From Labedaea rhizosphaerae (GTDB lineage: Bacteria; Actinomycetota; Actinomycetes; Mycobacteriales; Pseudonocardiaceae), in contig NZ_SNXZ01000004.1 in the NCBI RefSeq assembly GCF_004362825.1, positions 372,001-436,000 on the forward strand: a DNA stretch of 64,000 bases, read 5' to 3'. The position numbers and the translations under genes are program-made. Positions within the stretch are counted from its first letter, which is position 1. Every line of letters starts with the position of its first letter. The notes below the pieces were generated by a model, which was not told the DNA's origin, ran no database searches, and was given only the letters and a program-made list of their open reading frames with translations. Below, piece by piece: positions 19,768 through 29,030 of this stretch.

Positions 19768-20220
19768 TCACGCCGCCGCAGGAGCGGGCAGCGGAAGCGG
19801 CTGCTCCGTCGCAGGAGTGGACAGCGGAAGCGGTTGCTCCGCCACTGGATCCCGGCTCGGGCGGGTGACGACGGCCCAACAGCCCGACAGGTCGGGACCC
19901 ACCGCGCGGGCGGCCAGGTCCAGCGAGACCCGTTTCTCCCCGCTCGCCGACTCGTACTCGTGGGTGCCGATCCGGCCCATCACCATCACCGGATCGCCCT
20001 TGCTCAGGGAGCGCTGGGCGTTGACCGCGGTCCAGCCCCAGCAACTGACCGAGACGAAGAGGCGATCGCCGTCGACCCAGACGTTGTTCTCGCTGTCGAA
20101 GCGGCGTTCCTGGCTGATGACGCTGAACCTCGCCCAGTTCTTGCCCTGCGGGCTCGTGCGCACGGTGATGTCGCTCGCGACCCGGCCGACGATCGTCGTG
20201 GTGACCTCGTTGACAGCCAT
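19768..20220 (-). CDS. ssb: Single-stranded DNA-binding protein
   Basis: OB-fold ssDNA-binding protein (150 residues). Core residues ~3-110 include TTIVGRVASDITVR, WARFSVISQERRFD and VNAQRSLSKGDPVMVMGRI. The tail is Pro-rich and contains a duplicated EQPLPL(S/P) motif; it lacks the acidic DDDIPF tip of the primary SSB, so this is the paralogous SsbB-like type corresponding to Rv2478c. Two in-frame ATGs exist; the second (20220) has the AGGGGG ribosome site at proper distance, whereas the first (20229) abuts it. Confidence 0.92.
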   Translation of the reverse strand: MAVNEVTTTIVGRVASDITVRTSPQGKNWARFSVISQERRFDSENNVWVDGDRLFVSVSCWGWTAVNAQRSLSKGDPVMVMGRIGTHEYESASGEKRVSLDLAARAVGPDLSGCWAVVTRPSRDPVAEQPLPLSTPATEQPLPLPAPAAA

Positions 20221-20343
20221 CTTTCCCATCCCCCTTGGACTGGCGGCCCGGAATGGGCCGGCTCTGCTTCGAGTTTGCCGGGGATTCGGGGCTGGGGAAG
20301 GGGCGAACGCCGATCTGTGGATAACCGGGTGCCTGTGGAAAAC

Positions 20344-22365
20344 TCAGGTGTCGCGGCCCGCGAGTTTGCGCAGCATGGCGTTGTACGCCTCGAGTTCGGC
20401 ATCGCCGTCGGAGTCGGCCTTGCGGTCGCTGCGGCGGGCCTCACGCTCGTCGGCGCGTGCCCACTGGCTCAGCAACGCGATGATCACCACGATCAGCGGC
20501 AGCTCCCCCGATGCCCACGCGATGCCGCCGCCAAGTCGTTGGTCGGCAAGGAGATCGTGCACCCACGGCAGCCCGAGGCCCCGGTAGAACTGCAGGCCGA
20601 TCACCGACTGCATGCTCATCAGGATCACGCCGAAGAACGCGTGGAACGGCAGCGACGCGAACACCAGCGCGAGCCTGCCGATGTAGGGCAGCCGCCGCGG
20701 CGACGGGTCGACACCGATCACCGGCCAATAGAACACATAGCCGGACAGCAGGAAATGCAGGTACATGAGCAGGTGCGCCCAATGCTGGTCCAGCGACTCG
20801 TCGAAAAGGCCGGACATGTACAAGCCGTAGAACGACCCCACGAACAACGCAAGTGCCACCACCGGATGGGTAAGCGCGCGCGCTAGTGGCGAGTGCACGG
20901 CCGCGACCAACCACTCCCGCGGTCCGGGCGCGCCGCGGCCGGCCGTCGGCAACGCACGCAACGCCAGCGTCACGGGTCCACCGAGCACCAGCAGCACCGG
21001 CGCGAGCATCGACAGCAGCATGTGCGACGACATGTGCATGCTGAACATCGCCGGGGAGTACCGGCCGATGCCCGAGGACGTGGCGACGAGGATCGTCAGG
21101 CAGCCGCAGACCCAGGCGATCGTCCGCCCGACCGGCCAGCTGTCGCCACGCTTGCGCAGCCGCCGCACGCCGAGCAGGTAGCACACCGCGAGCAGGATCG
21201 CGGCGGTGCCGAAGATCAGGTCGAAGCGCCAGTCGAACAGGATCCGGCCGACGGTCGGCGGGCCGTCGAGGGGGTACCCGAGCTCGAGTTCCACGCTGTT
21301 CGGGTTCAGCACCGCCTGCGGGGGCGGGGGCGTGCGAGCGAGCGCCGACGCGATCGCCAGCGTGACGAACATCAGCAGCATCTCGACCGCGGCCAGCCGC
21401 ACGAGCGGGCCCGAACCCGTGCCCAGCTTGGGGATCGTGCGTTCGCGGTGCAGGTAGCCGATGGCGCCGAGCACCACGAGCGCGACGACCTTGGCCACGA
21501 TCAGCAGGCCGTAGGACGTGGTGAACAACGCCGCTGCGGGCACCCGGACGGCCGCGTTCACGACGCCGGACACCGCCATCACGATCCAGCAGACCAGCGC
21601 CACCTTGGAGAACCGCCGCGCGGCGAGGCCGAGGTGGGCGCCGCGGCGACGGCCGTGCGCGAGCAACGCGACGAGCCCGCCGACCCACAACGCCGCACCG
21701 ACGAGGTGCAACAGCAGGCTGTCGGTGGCGAGGTCGTGCGCGCCGCCCGCGGACGAGTGCCCGGTCACCGCGATCGGCACCACGCCGAAGACCGCGACGA
21801 AGAACAGGGTGGCCGTCCAGCCCCACGACAGCGCGAACCGCGTGCCCACCAACACGATCAGCACGACGATCGCGGTGATGAACCACGCCTTGGCAAGCGG
21901 CAGCGCGTCCATCAGGTCGGACAGTTCGGAGAGGTGGAAGACGCTGGTCACCGGTTCGCCGATGGAATCGGCGATGGTGAACGGAACCATCAGAAGCGAG
22001 CCGACGAACCACACGACGGCGGAGATGCCGGCCGTGCGCATGGCGGCATAACCGTCGACGTCGAGCGTGCCCGATCGCTGTGGTGGCACGAGGAACGCGG
22101 CGAAGAGCAGCGAGCCGACGCACAGAACGCAGGCCACCTCGGTCAGCACGCGGACTACGATCAAACCGTGTTCGGTGAGCAGGCCGGGGTCGCTCAGCCC
22201 CTGCAGCACGTAGCGGTTGCCGCCGGTCAGCGCGAGCAGACCGGCCGCGAGCACCGCCGCGAGCAGGCCACCGACGAGGAGCATCGGCGCCATGCCGGCC
22301 CGGACGCGAGGCTCCGGATCGGGGGCGGCCGTGCTGGAATCGCGCTCGGAAACGTCGGAGGACAC
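20344..22365 (-). CDS. CopD/CtaG fusion: copper transport and cytochrome c oxidase assembly protein
   Basis: Polytopic membrane protein of about 673 residues with two joined modules. The N-terminal ~330 residues have TM helices and the CopD region (WVGGLVALLAHGRRRG, VNAAVRVPAAALFTTSYG). The C-terminal ~300 residues are a caa3-CtaG domain (MHMSSHMLLSMLAPVLLVLG, YLHFLLSGYVFYWPVIG) with conserved His/Met copper ligands. Such fusions are common in actinobacteria and are thought to deliver copper to cytochrome oxidase. The start is GTG 22365 with no spaced ribosome site. The gene is alone on its transcript, between ssb and the tRNA. Confidence 0.9.
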   Translation of the reverse strand: MSSDVSERDSSTAAPDPEPRVRAGMAPMLLVGGLLAAVLAAGLLALTGGNRYVLQGLSDPGLLTEHGLIVVRVLTEVACVLCVGSLLFAAFLVPPQRSGTLDVDGYAAMRTAGISAVVWFVGSLLMVPFTIADSIGEPVTSVFHLSELSDLMDALPLAKAWFITAIVVLIVLVGTRFALSWGWTATLFFVAVFGVVPIAVTGHSSAGGAHDLATDSLLLHLVGAALWVGGLVALLAHGRRRGAHLGLAARRFSKVALVCWIVMAVSGVVNAAVRVPAAALFTTSYGLLIVAKVVALVVLGAIGYLHRERTIPKLGTGSGPLVRLAAVEMLLMFVTLAIASALARTPPPPQAVLNPNSVELELGYPLDGPPTVGRILFDWRFDLIFGTAAILLAVCYLLGVRRLRKRGDSWPVGRTIAWVCGCLTILVATSSGIGRYSPAMFSMHMSSHMLLSMLAPVLLVLGGPVTLALRALPTAGRGAPGPREWLVAAVHSPLARALTHPVVALALFVGSFYGLYMSGLFDESLDQHWAHLLMYLHFLLSGYVFYWPVIGVDPSPRRLPYIGRLALVFASLPFHAFFGVILMSMQSVIGLQFYRGLGLPWVHDLLADQRLGGGIAWASGELPLIVVIIALLSQWARADEREARRSDRKADSDGDAELEAYNAMLRKLAGRDT

Positions 22366-22618
22366 CCTTCGAGGGTAGGCGCCCCGCAACGACCCGAGCG
22401 CGGCCGGTCGGCCACCGCCAGACGCCGGACACACAGCGTCGCGAGACCGTCACACCACTCCGCGTGCACCCCTGCTGAACAGGCCAAACGGTAACGACGT
22501 AGAGTTACTGCACCGTTCTGGTCACTCAACTGGCGCGATTCGGAAACGTGCGCGCCGTCAGGAACGATCAGACGACCGGGGACAGCTACCCTCTCGCAGC
22601 GGTGGCGGTCGCCATCAA

Positions 22619-22691
22619 GCCCTCGTAGCTCAGCGGATAGAGCAGGAGCCTTCTAAGCTCTTGGCCGCAGGTTCGAGTCCTGCCGAGGGCG
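22619..22691 (+). tRNA. tRNA-Arg (anticodon TCT)
   Basis: 73-nt cloverleaf: acceptor GCCCTCG/CGAGGGC with discriminator G, D-arm GCTC-AGCGGATA-GAGC, anticodon loop CTTCTAA (anticodon TCT, reads AGA), T-arm GCAGG-TTCGAGT-CCTGC. CCA is not encoded. Its 3' half is the probable attachment site for the integrase remnant beginning ~75 nt downstream. Confidence 0.95.
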
Positions 22692-22719
22692 CCGGTCTGA
22701 CCAGGAGAAACATGGTTCG

Positions 22720-22762
22720 ACGAAGGCCGTAGCAAGCCTTCGTGGTGCGAGTTGTGGTGCGA
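22720..22762. promoter_or_regulatory. Hairpin and GTGGTGCGA direct repeats between tRNA-Arg and integrase
   Basis: ACGAAGGC (22720-22727) and GCCTTCGT (22736-22743) form a perfect 8-bp stem; overlapping it are two GTGGTGCGA direct repeats (22742-22750 and 22754-22762). Position between a tRNA 3' end and an integrase gene suits arm-type recombinase sites or the tRNA terminator; which one cannot be decided by reading. Confidence 0.4.
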
Positions 22763-22764
22763 AA

Positions 22765-23979
22765 TTGCGCTACTCTCTGTACACGGGGAGACAGCGGGGG
22801 ACGATTCAGCCGCTACGTAGCGGCTCGGTGCGGGTCCGGGTCTACGTCGGCAAGGACCCAGTCAGTGGCAAGCGCTCTACTTGGACGAAGTCATACCAGC
22901 CGGTACGCCGCGGCAGCAGAAGGCTGCCGAACAGGCGCTGACCCGGCTCCTCAACAAAGTTGATGAACAGCGTGCTCCGCGGACGCACGCCACGATCGCC
23001 AGGATGCTCGACGACTTCATGGAAGTGGCAGATCTTGCACCGGGCACCCGGCGGGGCTGGAACAACAAGATCCGGAAACACATCGAACCGCTGGTTGGTG
23101 CTGTCACCGTTGATCATCGAGAGCTGGCATCCAAGCTCGACGGGCTGTTCGCCACGCTCCGGCGCTGTCGCGAGCACTGCAAGGGCGACGGGTTCATCGA
23201 GCACCGCACACAGCAAGACCACCAGTGCGACGGCCGGTGCCGGATCCACGTGTCACGCCGCTGGGCGGCTCTATGCAGCAAGAGATCCACACGATCCTCA
23301 ACCAGGCGTTCGAGCGAGCCGTCACGGTATGGGGATGGCTCCCGCTCAACCCGATGAAGAAGATCCGCCGACCGAGCGCACCTCCCCCCGAGCCCAAGCC
23401 GCCGACGGCGCCGCAAGCGGCGCGCATAGTGATGGAGGCGTTCCGAATCCTCCGCTGGGGCGTCCTGGTCTGGCTCGCCATGACCTCAGGCGCCCGGCGC
23501 GGCGAGCTGTGCGCCTTGCGCCGGGGTGACCTCAGCGAGGACGGAACACTCAAGATCAACAAAGCGGTCAAGCAGGACGGCTCGGAGATCAGCGAAGGGC
23601 CGACCAAGACTCACCAACACCGACGAGTGGTGCTGGACTCCGAAACCATCGGGCTCCTTCGAGCTCTGATGGCGTGGGCCGACCAAGAAGCCGCGGCCGT
23701 CGGGCTGACGCTCGATGATGACTGCTACCTGTTCTCGCCGACCGTGGACGGCCGCGAATCGCTGCGCCCGGACACGGTCACCAGCCATTTCAGCGCGCTG
23801 GCCCAGCGCCTGGGGATCGCTTGCACGTTCCACAAGCTGCGGCATTACACGGCGACGGAGTTGATCCTCGCCGGAGTTGACATCCGAACCGTGGCGGGAC
23901 GCCTCGGCCACAGCGGTGGCGGTGCCACGACTCTGAGGGTCTACACGGCGTGGGTCAGCGAGGCCGATCAACGAGCAGC
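22765..23979 (+). pseudogene. Tyrosine recombinase (phage/element integrase), two frameshifts
   Basis: Integrase homology is spread over three frames. Piece one (from about TTG 22765) ends SVRVRVYVGKDPVSGKR; after a -1 shift near 22874 it continues LYLDEVIPAGTPRQQKAAEQ through the SAM-like core-binding domain to CDGRCRIHV; after a second -1 shift near 23254 the catalytic domain follows (MQQEIHTILNQAFERAV, Arg in SGARRGELCALR, HKLRH, LGHSGGGATTLRVYTAW with the nucleophile Tyr). Catalytic residues are intact but the full protein cannot be made. The last recognisable residues are SEADQRAA; the normal short C-terminus is missing, and the frame runs directly into a DUF11-type protein. It sits next to tRNA-Arg, its likely integration target. 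Confidence 0.85.
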
Positions 23980-26900
23980 CGTGCTCACCCCGGCGGTCAC
24001 CATGACCAAGACCGCGGACCTGCCCAACGCGACGCTCGGCACCACCGTGACCTACACGGTCAAGATCACCGACACCGGCCAGACGTCGTACCCGTCGCTC
24101 GGCTTCACCGACTCGCTGGCCGGTGTGCTCGACGACGCCACCTACAACAACAACGCCGTCGCGTCGGCCGGCTCGGTGTCCTATGTGGACGGCACGCTCG
24201 GCTGGACCGGGTCCCTGGTACCCGGCGCATCGGTGACGGTCACCTACTCGGTGACCATCCGGAAGCCCGCCACCGGAGACCGGTCGATGGCGAACAGCGT
24301 GGTGTCCTCCGCCGCCGGCGGCAACTGCGCGGCGGGCAGCACGGACAACCGGTGCACGGCCGCGGTCGCGGTCACCAACGCGACCAGCCTCACCATCACC
24401 AAGACGGCCGACGTCGCCGTGACCGCGGCCGGCAAGACGGTGACCTACACGGTGACGATCACGAACTCGAGCATCCTGTCGATCTTGGGGGCCCACCTCA
24501 GCGACCCGCTGGCCGGGATCCTCGACGACGCCGACTACAACGGCAACGCCACCGCAAACCACGGAACCGTCGGCTACGCGGGCACGACGCTCTCCTGGAC
24601 CGGCACGCTGGACGCCGGGGCCACCGCAACGATCACGTACTCGGTGACCGTGCACGCCCCTGCGACCGGCGACCGGGTGCTGACCGGCACCGTCAGCTCG
24701 ACCACGCTGCTGACCAGCAACAACTGCCCGGCGAACGGCACCGACCCGCGGTGCACGAGCACCGTGCCGGTGGCCGCGCTGGTCATCGAGCAGCACTACG
24801 TGGGGCCCTACGGCACGCCGGGTGCCCAGGTGCACCTGTCGGCGACCTTCACCAACACCGGCCAGTACGACTACCGCGGCATCACGATCAGCAGCCCGAC
24901 CGACGAGGTGCTCGACGAGGCGATCCCGGTGGAGCAGTCGGCCACCTCGGGCACGCTGGTGCTGAGCAGCAGCGCGGTGGTCTGGACCGGCGACATCCCG
25001 ATCGGCGCCACGGTCACGCTGAGCGGCACGCTGCGGATCAAGGACCCGGCCGAGGGCGACCGCGCCCTCGAGGGCACGATCAGCACCACCGCACTGGGCA
25101 GCAACTGCCCGGTGGACAGCACCGACGAACGCTGCACCGCGACCCTGCAGGTGCTGCTGCCGGGTCTCACGATCACCAAGACCGCGAACGCGCCCTACAT
25201 GGTGCCCGGCGGCACGGTCGGCTACACGATCACCATCCGCGACTCCGGCCAGACGCCCTACACCGGCGCCACCGTCACCGACAGCCTCGCGGGGCTGCTC
25301 GACGACGCCGACTACAACGGCGACGCCACCGTCAGCACCGGTGTGGTCCGGCAAGTCGGCCAGGACCTCGAGTGGACCGGTGACCTCGCGGTCGGGCAGA
25401 CCGCGACGATCGGCTACACGGTCACCACGCACCGGCCGGCCGCCGGCGACAAGGTCATGATCAACCGGGTCTGGTCGACCGAGGCGGGCAGCAGTTGCCT
25501 TCCCGCCTCCGGTGACCCGCACTGCGACATCACCGTCGTCGTGCTCACCCCGGCCTTGCGGATCACCGTCTCGGCGAACCAGACGACCGCCGTGCCCGGC
25601 CAGGCCGTCACGTTCACCGTGACCGCCACCAACACCGGCCAGACGCCGTACTCGACCGCGACCGTCCGGGTGCCGCTCGCCGACGTGCTCGACGACGCCG
25701 GCTACGCCGGCGGCGCGACCGCCACCTCGGGCTCGGTCACGGTCACCGCGGACGCACTGACCTGGACCGGCGCCCTCGGCACCGCGACGGCCGTCACCGT
25801 CACCTACTCGGTGACCGTGAACCGGCCGGCCGCCGGCAACCACCTGCTCAGCCAGACCGCCGTGTCCGACAGCGCGGGCAGCACGTGCCCGACGGGCGGC
25901 AGCGACACCCGCTGCACCAGCTCCGTCCCCATCGCCGAGCTCGTGATCACCAACGCCGCCGACGTCGCGACCGCGGCGCCGAGGACCGCGGTGCGGCACA
26001 CCGTCACGATGGTGAACACCGGACAGGTGCCCTACGTCGGGATCACCGTGGCCGACTCGCTCGCAGGCGCGCTGGACGACGCCGAGTACAACGGCAACGC
26101 GACCGCGACGACAGGCAGCCTGACCATCGACACCGCCACGGAGACGATCAGCTGGACCGGCGACATCCCGGTCGGCGGCGCGGTGACCGTCACCGTCACC
26201 GTCACCGTGCGCTACCCCACCCCGGGCGACAAGCTGATCACCACCGCCGTGTCGAGCGCCGCACCGGGCAACACCTGCCCGGCCGGCGGCACGGACCCGG
26301 GCTGCGGGACGAGCGTGCGGGTGCTCACCCCCGCACTGACGATCACCAAGACGGCCGATCGCACCACGGCCACGCCGGGCGACACGGTCGGCTACACCGT
26401 GGTCGTCACCAACACCGGCGAGACCGACTACCGGTCCGCCGTGGTGACCGACCCGCTGGCGGCAGCCCTCGGCGACAGCACCTACCTCGGTGACGCCACC
26501 GCCACCGCCGGCACGGTCGGCTACGCCGCGCCCACCCTCACGTGGACCGGTGACCTCGCGCCGTCCGCGCAGGTGGTGCTGAGCTACCACCTGCGGGTCA
26601 ACGACCCGGATCCCGGCCCCAAGCAGATGATCAACGTCGTCACGTCCGAAGAGCCCGGCAGCCCCTGCCCGGCCGCGGCTCCGTCGGCGAGCTGCCGGGT
26701 CGTCGTCACCGTGCTGGTGCCGCGGCTCGAGGCGACCATCACCGCCGACCGCGACACCACCGTGCCCGGCGCGACCGTCGGCTACACCGTGACCGTCGCG
26801 AACACCGGTCAGACGCCGTACACCGCCGCGGGCGTGCGGCTGCAGCTCGGTGGCGTCCTCGACGACGCCGCATATGACGGCAACGCGACGGCGACCGGCG

Positions 26901-29020
26901 GCACGGTGGCCACGTCACCGGAAGGCCTGCTGTGGACCGGCGATCTCGCGATCGGTGCCACCGCGACGATCACGTACACGGTCACCGTCGCCGACCCCGA
27001 CACCGGTGACCTGCGGCTGGTCACCCGCGTGGTGTCCAACGACCCCGGCAGCAGCTGCAGCGCCGCCGGGTGCGTGCACACGGTGACGGTGCTGATCCCG
27101 GGCCTGTCCGTGACCACGGCCGTCGACCGCGCCACGGCCACCCCTGGGGACCGCGTCGTCTACACCATCACGGTCACCAACACCGGCCAGACGCCCCAGT
27201 CCGACCTCACGGTCACGGCGTCGTTGTCCGACGTGCTGGACGACGCGACGTTCGACGGCGCCGTCACCGCCACCTCGGGCGCCGCGAGCTACACCGCGCC
27301 GACGGTGACGTGGACCGGGACGCTCGCGGTGGGCACGACCGCCACCATCAGCTACGCGGTGGTCGTGCGCGCGCCGGACCCCGGCGACCAGCGGCTGGCC
27401 GTGACCGCGGTGGCGCCCGCGGCGGGCAGCAGTTGCCCGGCAACGAATCCCGCGCCCTCCTGCACCGCCACCACGGTGGTGTTCGTGCCGAGGTTGTCGA
27501 TCACCAAGTCGGCGGAGAACCCGACGACGACCCCGGGTTCGGTCGTGCTCTACCGGATCGTCGTCGACAACACCGGCGAGACCGCGTACGACGCGGCGAC
27601 CCTGCGCGACCCGCTGGAGGACGTGTTGTTCGGCGCCGACTACAACAACGACGCCACCGTCGTCGGCGGCGGGGTGCTCACCTACACCGGTGGCACGCTG
27701 ACCTGGCGTGGGGCGCTGCCCGTCGGGGCGTCCGCGGAGATCACGTACTCGGTCACCGTGCACGACCCGGCGACCGGGGACCGCACCATGGTCAACACGG
27801 TGTCCTCGACCGACCCCGGCAGCACCTGCCCGGCGGACTCCCCGGCCGACGAGTGCCGGGCCACCGTGCTCGTGCTCCAGCCCGCGCTCACCATCACCAA
27901 GACCGCCGACACCACGACGACCACCGCGGGTGGCACCGTGCACTACCAGGTGACGGTGGCCAACACCGGCCAGACGCCGTACCTGCCCGCCACGATCACC
28001 GACTCGCTGGCCGGGGTGCTCGACGACGCCGACTACGCGGGCGACGCGAGCGCGACGACCGGCGCCGTCGGCTACGACGCGGACATGCTCACCTGGACCG
28101 GCGGACTCGACCTCGGCGCGTCCGCGGTCATCACCTACTCCGTGGTGACCCGGTATCCGGCGAACGGCGACCACACCGTGGTCAACGCGGTGACGTCGTC
28201 CTCGCCCGGCGCGACCTGCCCGACGGGCACCGAGACCGGCTGCTACACGTCGATCCGGCTGCTGGTGCCGCACCTGGACTTCGCCCTGTCGGCCGACCGC
28301 GGCACCGTCGTGGCCGGCGGACCGGTCCGGTACACCATCACCGCCACCAACACCGGTCAGGCCGACTACCCGGCCGCGACGATCGACGACCAGTTGGCCG
28401 GCGTGCTGGACGACGCCCAGTACGCGGGCGGCGCGACGGCGAGCTCCGGGACCGTGAGCTACGCGACCGGCACGCTGACGTGGACCGGCGCCGTGGCCAA
28501 GGGCGCCACGGTGACGATCGGCTTCTCGGTGACGACCGACGTGAACCCGGCAGGCGACCTGGTGCTGACCAACACGGTGTCGTCCTCGGCAACGGGCGCC
28601 ACATGTGCCGCGAACTGCACCACGTCGACGCAGGTGATCGCCAGGTTCATCACCCTGACCGACCTCACGCCGTCGTTCGCCCTGCGCGGCCTGCCCGGCG
28701 CGACCGTCGAGCTGCCGGGCGCGGTCACGATGACCGTGACGACCAACAGCACCACCGGTTACTCGGTGCAGGTGCGCGCCGCCGGTCCCACGTTGACCGG
28801 ACCCGGCGGGAGCTTCCCGGTCGGCCTGCTGCAGGTGCGCGAGACCGGCGACGGGGCCTACCAGCCACTGTCCCCGGACGCCACCGTGACGGTCCACAGC
28901 CAGCCGATGCCGTCCTCGCCCGGCGGGGACGCGGTCAGCAACGACTACCAGGTGCAGGTCCCGGACGTCCCGTCGGGCACCTACACCACGACCCTCGAAT
29001 ACATCGCAGGAACCCTGTAA
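23225..29020 (+). CDS. Chimeric frame: integrase catalytic domain fused to 12-repeat DUF11-type surface protein
   Basis: One uninterrupted 1931-codon frame. Residues 1-~252 are the recombinase catalytic domain described separately; from codon ~253 (23981) begin twelve ~130-residue immunoglobulin-like repeats of DUF11/isopeptide type, then a unique ~125-residue C-terminal domain ending TTTLEYIAGTL. Repeats share YTVTVTNTGQTPY, DSLAGVLDDADYNG, LTWTGDLA and two Cys (e.g. SSCPA and DPxC). No signal peptide, LPXTG or TM helix occurs, so the native N-terminus appears lost. A GTG at 23225 is only the first in-frame codon, not a supported start. The next gene (10 nt on) encodes a membrane-anchored protein with a similar domain, suggesting they form a cell-surface pair. 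Probably derived from a deletion that joined two genes; if translated, the product would stay in the cytoplasm. Confidence 0.8.
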   Translation: MRRPVPDPRVTPLGGSMQQEIHTILNQAFERAVTVWGWLPLNPMKKIRRPSAPPPEPKPPTAPQAARIVMEAFRILRWGVLVWLAMTSGARRGELCALRRGDLSEDGTLKINKAVKQDGSEISEGPTKTHQHRRVVLDSETIGLLRALMAWADQEAAAVGLTLDDDCYLFSPTVDGRESLRPDTVTSHFSALAQRLGIACTFHKLRHYTATELILAGVDIRTVAGRLGHSGGGATTLRVYTAWVSEADQRAAVLTPAVTMTKTADLPNATLGTTVTYTVKITDTGQTSYPSLGFTDSLAGVLDDATYNNNAVASAGSVSYVDGTLGWTGSLVPGASVTVTYSVTIRKPATGDRSMANSVVSSAAGGNCAAGSTDNRCTAAVAVTNATSLTITKTADVAVTAAGKTVTYTVTITNSSILSILGAHLSDPLAGILDDADYNGNATANHGTVGYAGTTLSWTGTLDAGATATITYSVTVHAPATGDRVLTGTVSSTTLLTSNNCPANGTDPRCTSTVPVAALVIEQHYVGPYGTPGAQVHLSATFTNTGQYDYRGITISSPTDEVLDEAIPVEQSATSGTLVLSSSAVVWTGDIPIGATVTLSGTLRIKDPAEGDRALEGTISTTALGSNCPVDSTDERCTATLQVLLPGLTITKTANAPYMVPGGTVGYTITIRDSGQTPYTGATVTDSLAGLLDDADYNGDATVSTGVVRQVGQDLEWTGDLAVGQTATIGYTVTTHRPAAGDKVMINRVWSTEAGSSCLPASGDPHCDITVVVLTPALRITVSANQTTAVPGQAVTFTVTATNTGQTPYSTATVRVPLADVLDDAGYAGGATATSGSVTVTADALTWTGALGTATAVTVTYSVTVNRPAAGNHLLSQTAVSDSAGSTCPTGGSDTRCTSSVPIAELVITNAADVATAAPRTAVRHTVTMVNTGQVPYVGITVADSLAGALDDAEYNGNATATTGSLTIDTATETISWTGDIPVGGAVTVTVTVTVRYPTPGDKLITTAVSSAAPGNTCPAGGTDPGCGTSVRVLTPALTITKTADRTTATPGDTVGYTVVVTNTGETDYRSAVVTDPLAAALGDSTYLGDATATAGTVGYAAPTLTWTGDLAPSAQVVLSYHLRVNDPDPGPKQMINVVTSEEPGSPCPAAAPSASCRVVVTVLVPRLEATITADRDTTVPGATVGYTVTVANTGQTPYTAAGVRLQLGGVLDDAAYDGNATATGGTVATSPEGLLWTGDLAIGATATITYTVTVADPDTGDLRLVTRVVSNDPGSSCSAAGCVHTVTVLIPGLSVTTAVDRATATPGDRVVYTITVTNTGQTPQSDLTVTASLSDVLDDATFDGAVTATSGAASYTAPTVTWTGTLAVGTTATISYAVVVRAPDPGDQRLAVTAVAPAAGSSCPATNPAPSCTATTVVFVPRLSITKSAENPTTTPGSVVLYRIVVDNTGETAYDAATLRDPLEDVLFGADYNNDATVVGGGVLTYTGGTLTWRGALPVGASAEITYSVTVHDPATGDRTMVNTVSSTDPGSTCPADSPADECRATVLVLQPALTITKTADTTTTTAGGTVHYQVTVANTGQTPYLPATITDSLAGVLDDADYAGDASATTGAVGYDADMLTWTGGLDLGASAVITYSVVTRYPANGDHTVVNAVTSSSPGATCPTGTETGCYTSIRLLVPHLDFALSADRGTVVAGGPVRYTITATNTGQADYPAATIDDQLAGVLDDAQYAGGATASSGTVSYATGTLTWTGAVAKGATVTIGFSVTTDVNPAGDLVLTNTVSSSATGATCAANCTTSTQVIARFITLTDLTPSFALRGLPGATVELPGAVTMTVTTNSTTGYSVQVRAAGPTLTGPGGSFPVGLLQVRETGDGAYQPLSPDATVTVHSQPMPSSPGGDAVSNDYQVQVPDVPSGTYTTTLEYIAGTL
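23981..28647 (+). repeat. Twelve tandem ~390-bp DUF11-like domain repeats
   Basis: Repeat starts are marked by VLTPA-LTITKTAD or variants. All twelve align over the NTGQTxY turn, the DDAxYNGNATA loop, the WTGxL strand and the GDxxMxNxV segment. Repeat 3 (VIEQHYVGPYG) and repeat 10 (DVLFGADYNNDA) are the most divergent. Copies differ substantially at DNA level, so the array is old. Confidence 0.9.
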
Positions 29021-29030
29021 GGAGAAGACC

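Noticed and set aside
22661-22675. 15-nt match of the tRNA-Arg 3' part (ttggccgcaggttcg) to 41004-41018 as a possible attR
   Set aside because: The second copy lies inside a hairpin terminator, does not extend into the T-arm or acceptor, and no element-like gene content ends there.
23250-23260. Programmed -1 frameshifting in the integrase
   Set aside because: No slippery heptamer at either shift, and two shifts are needed; decay is simpler.
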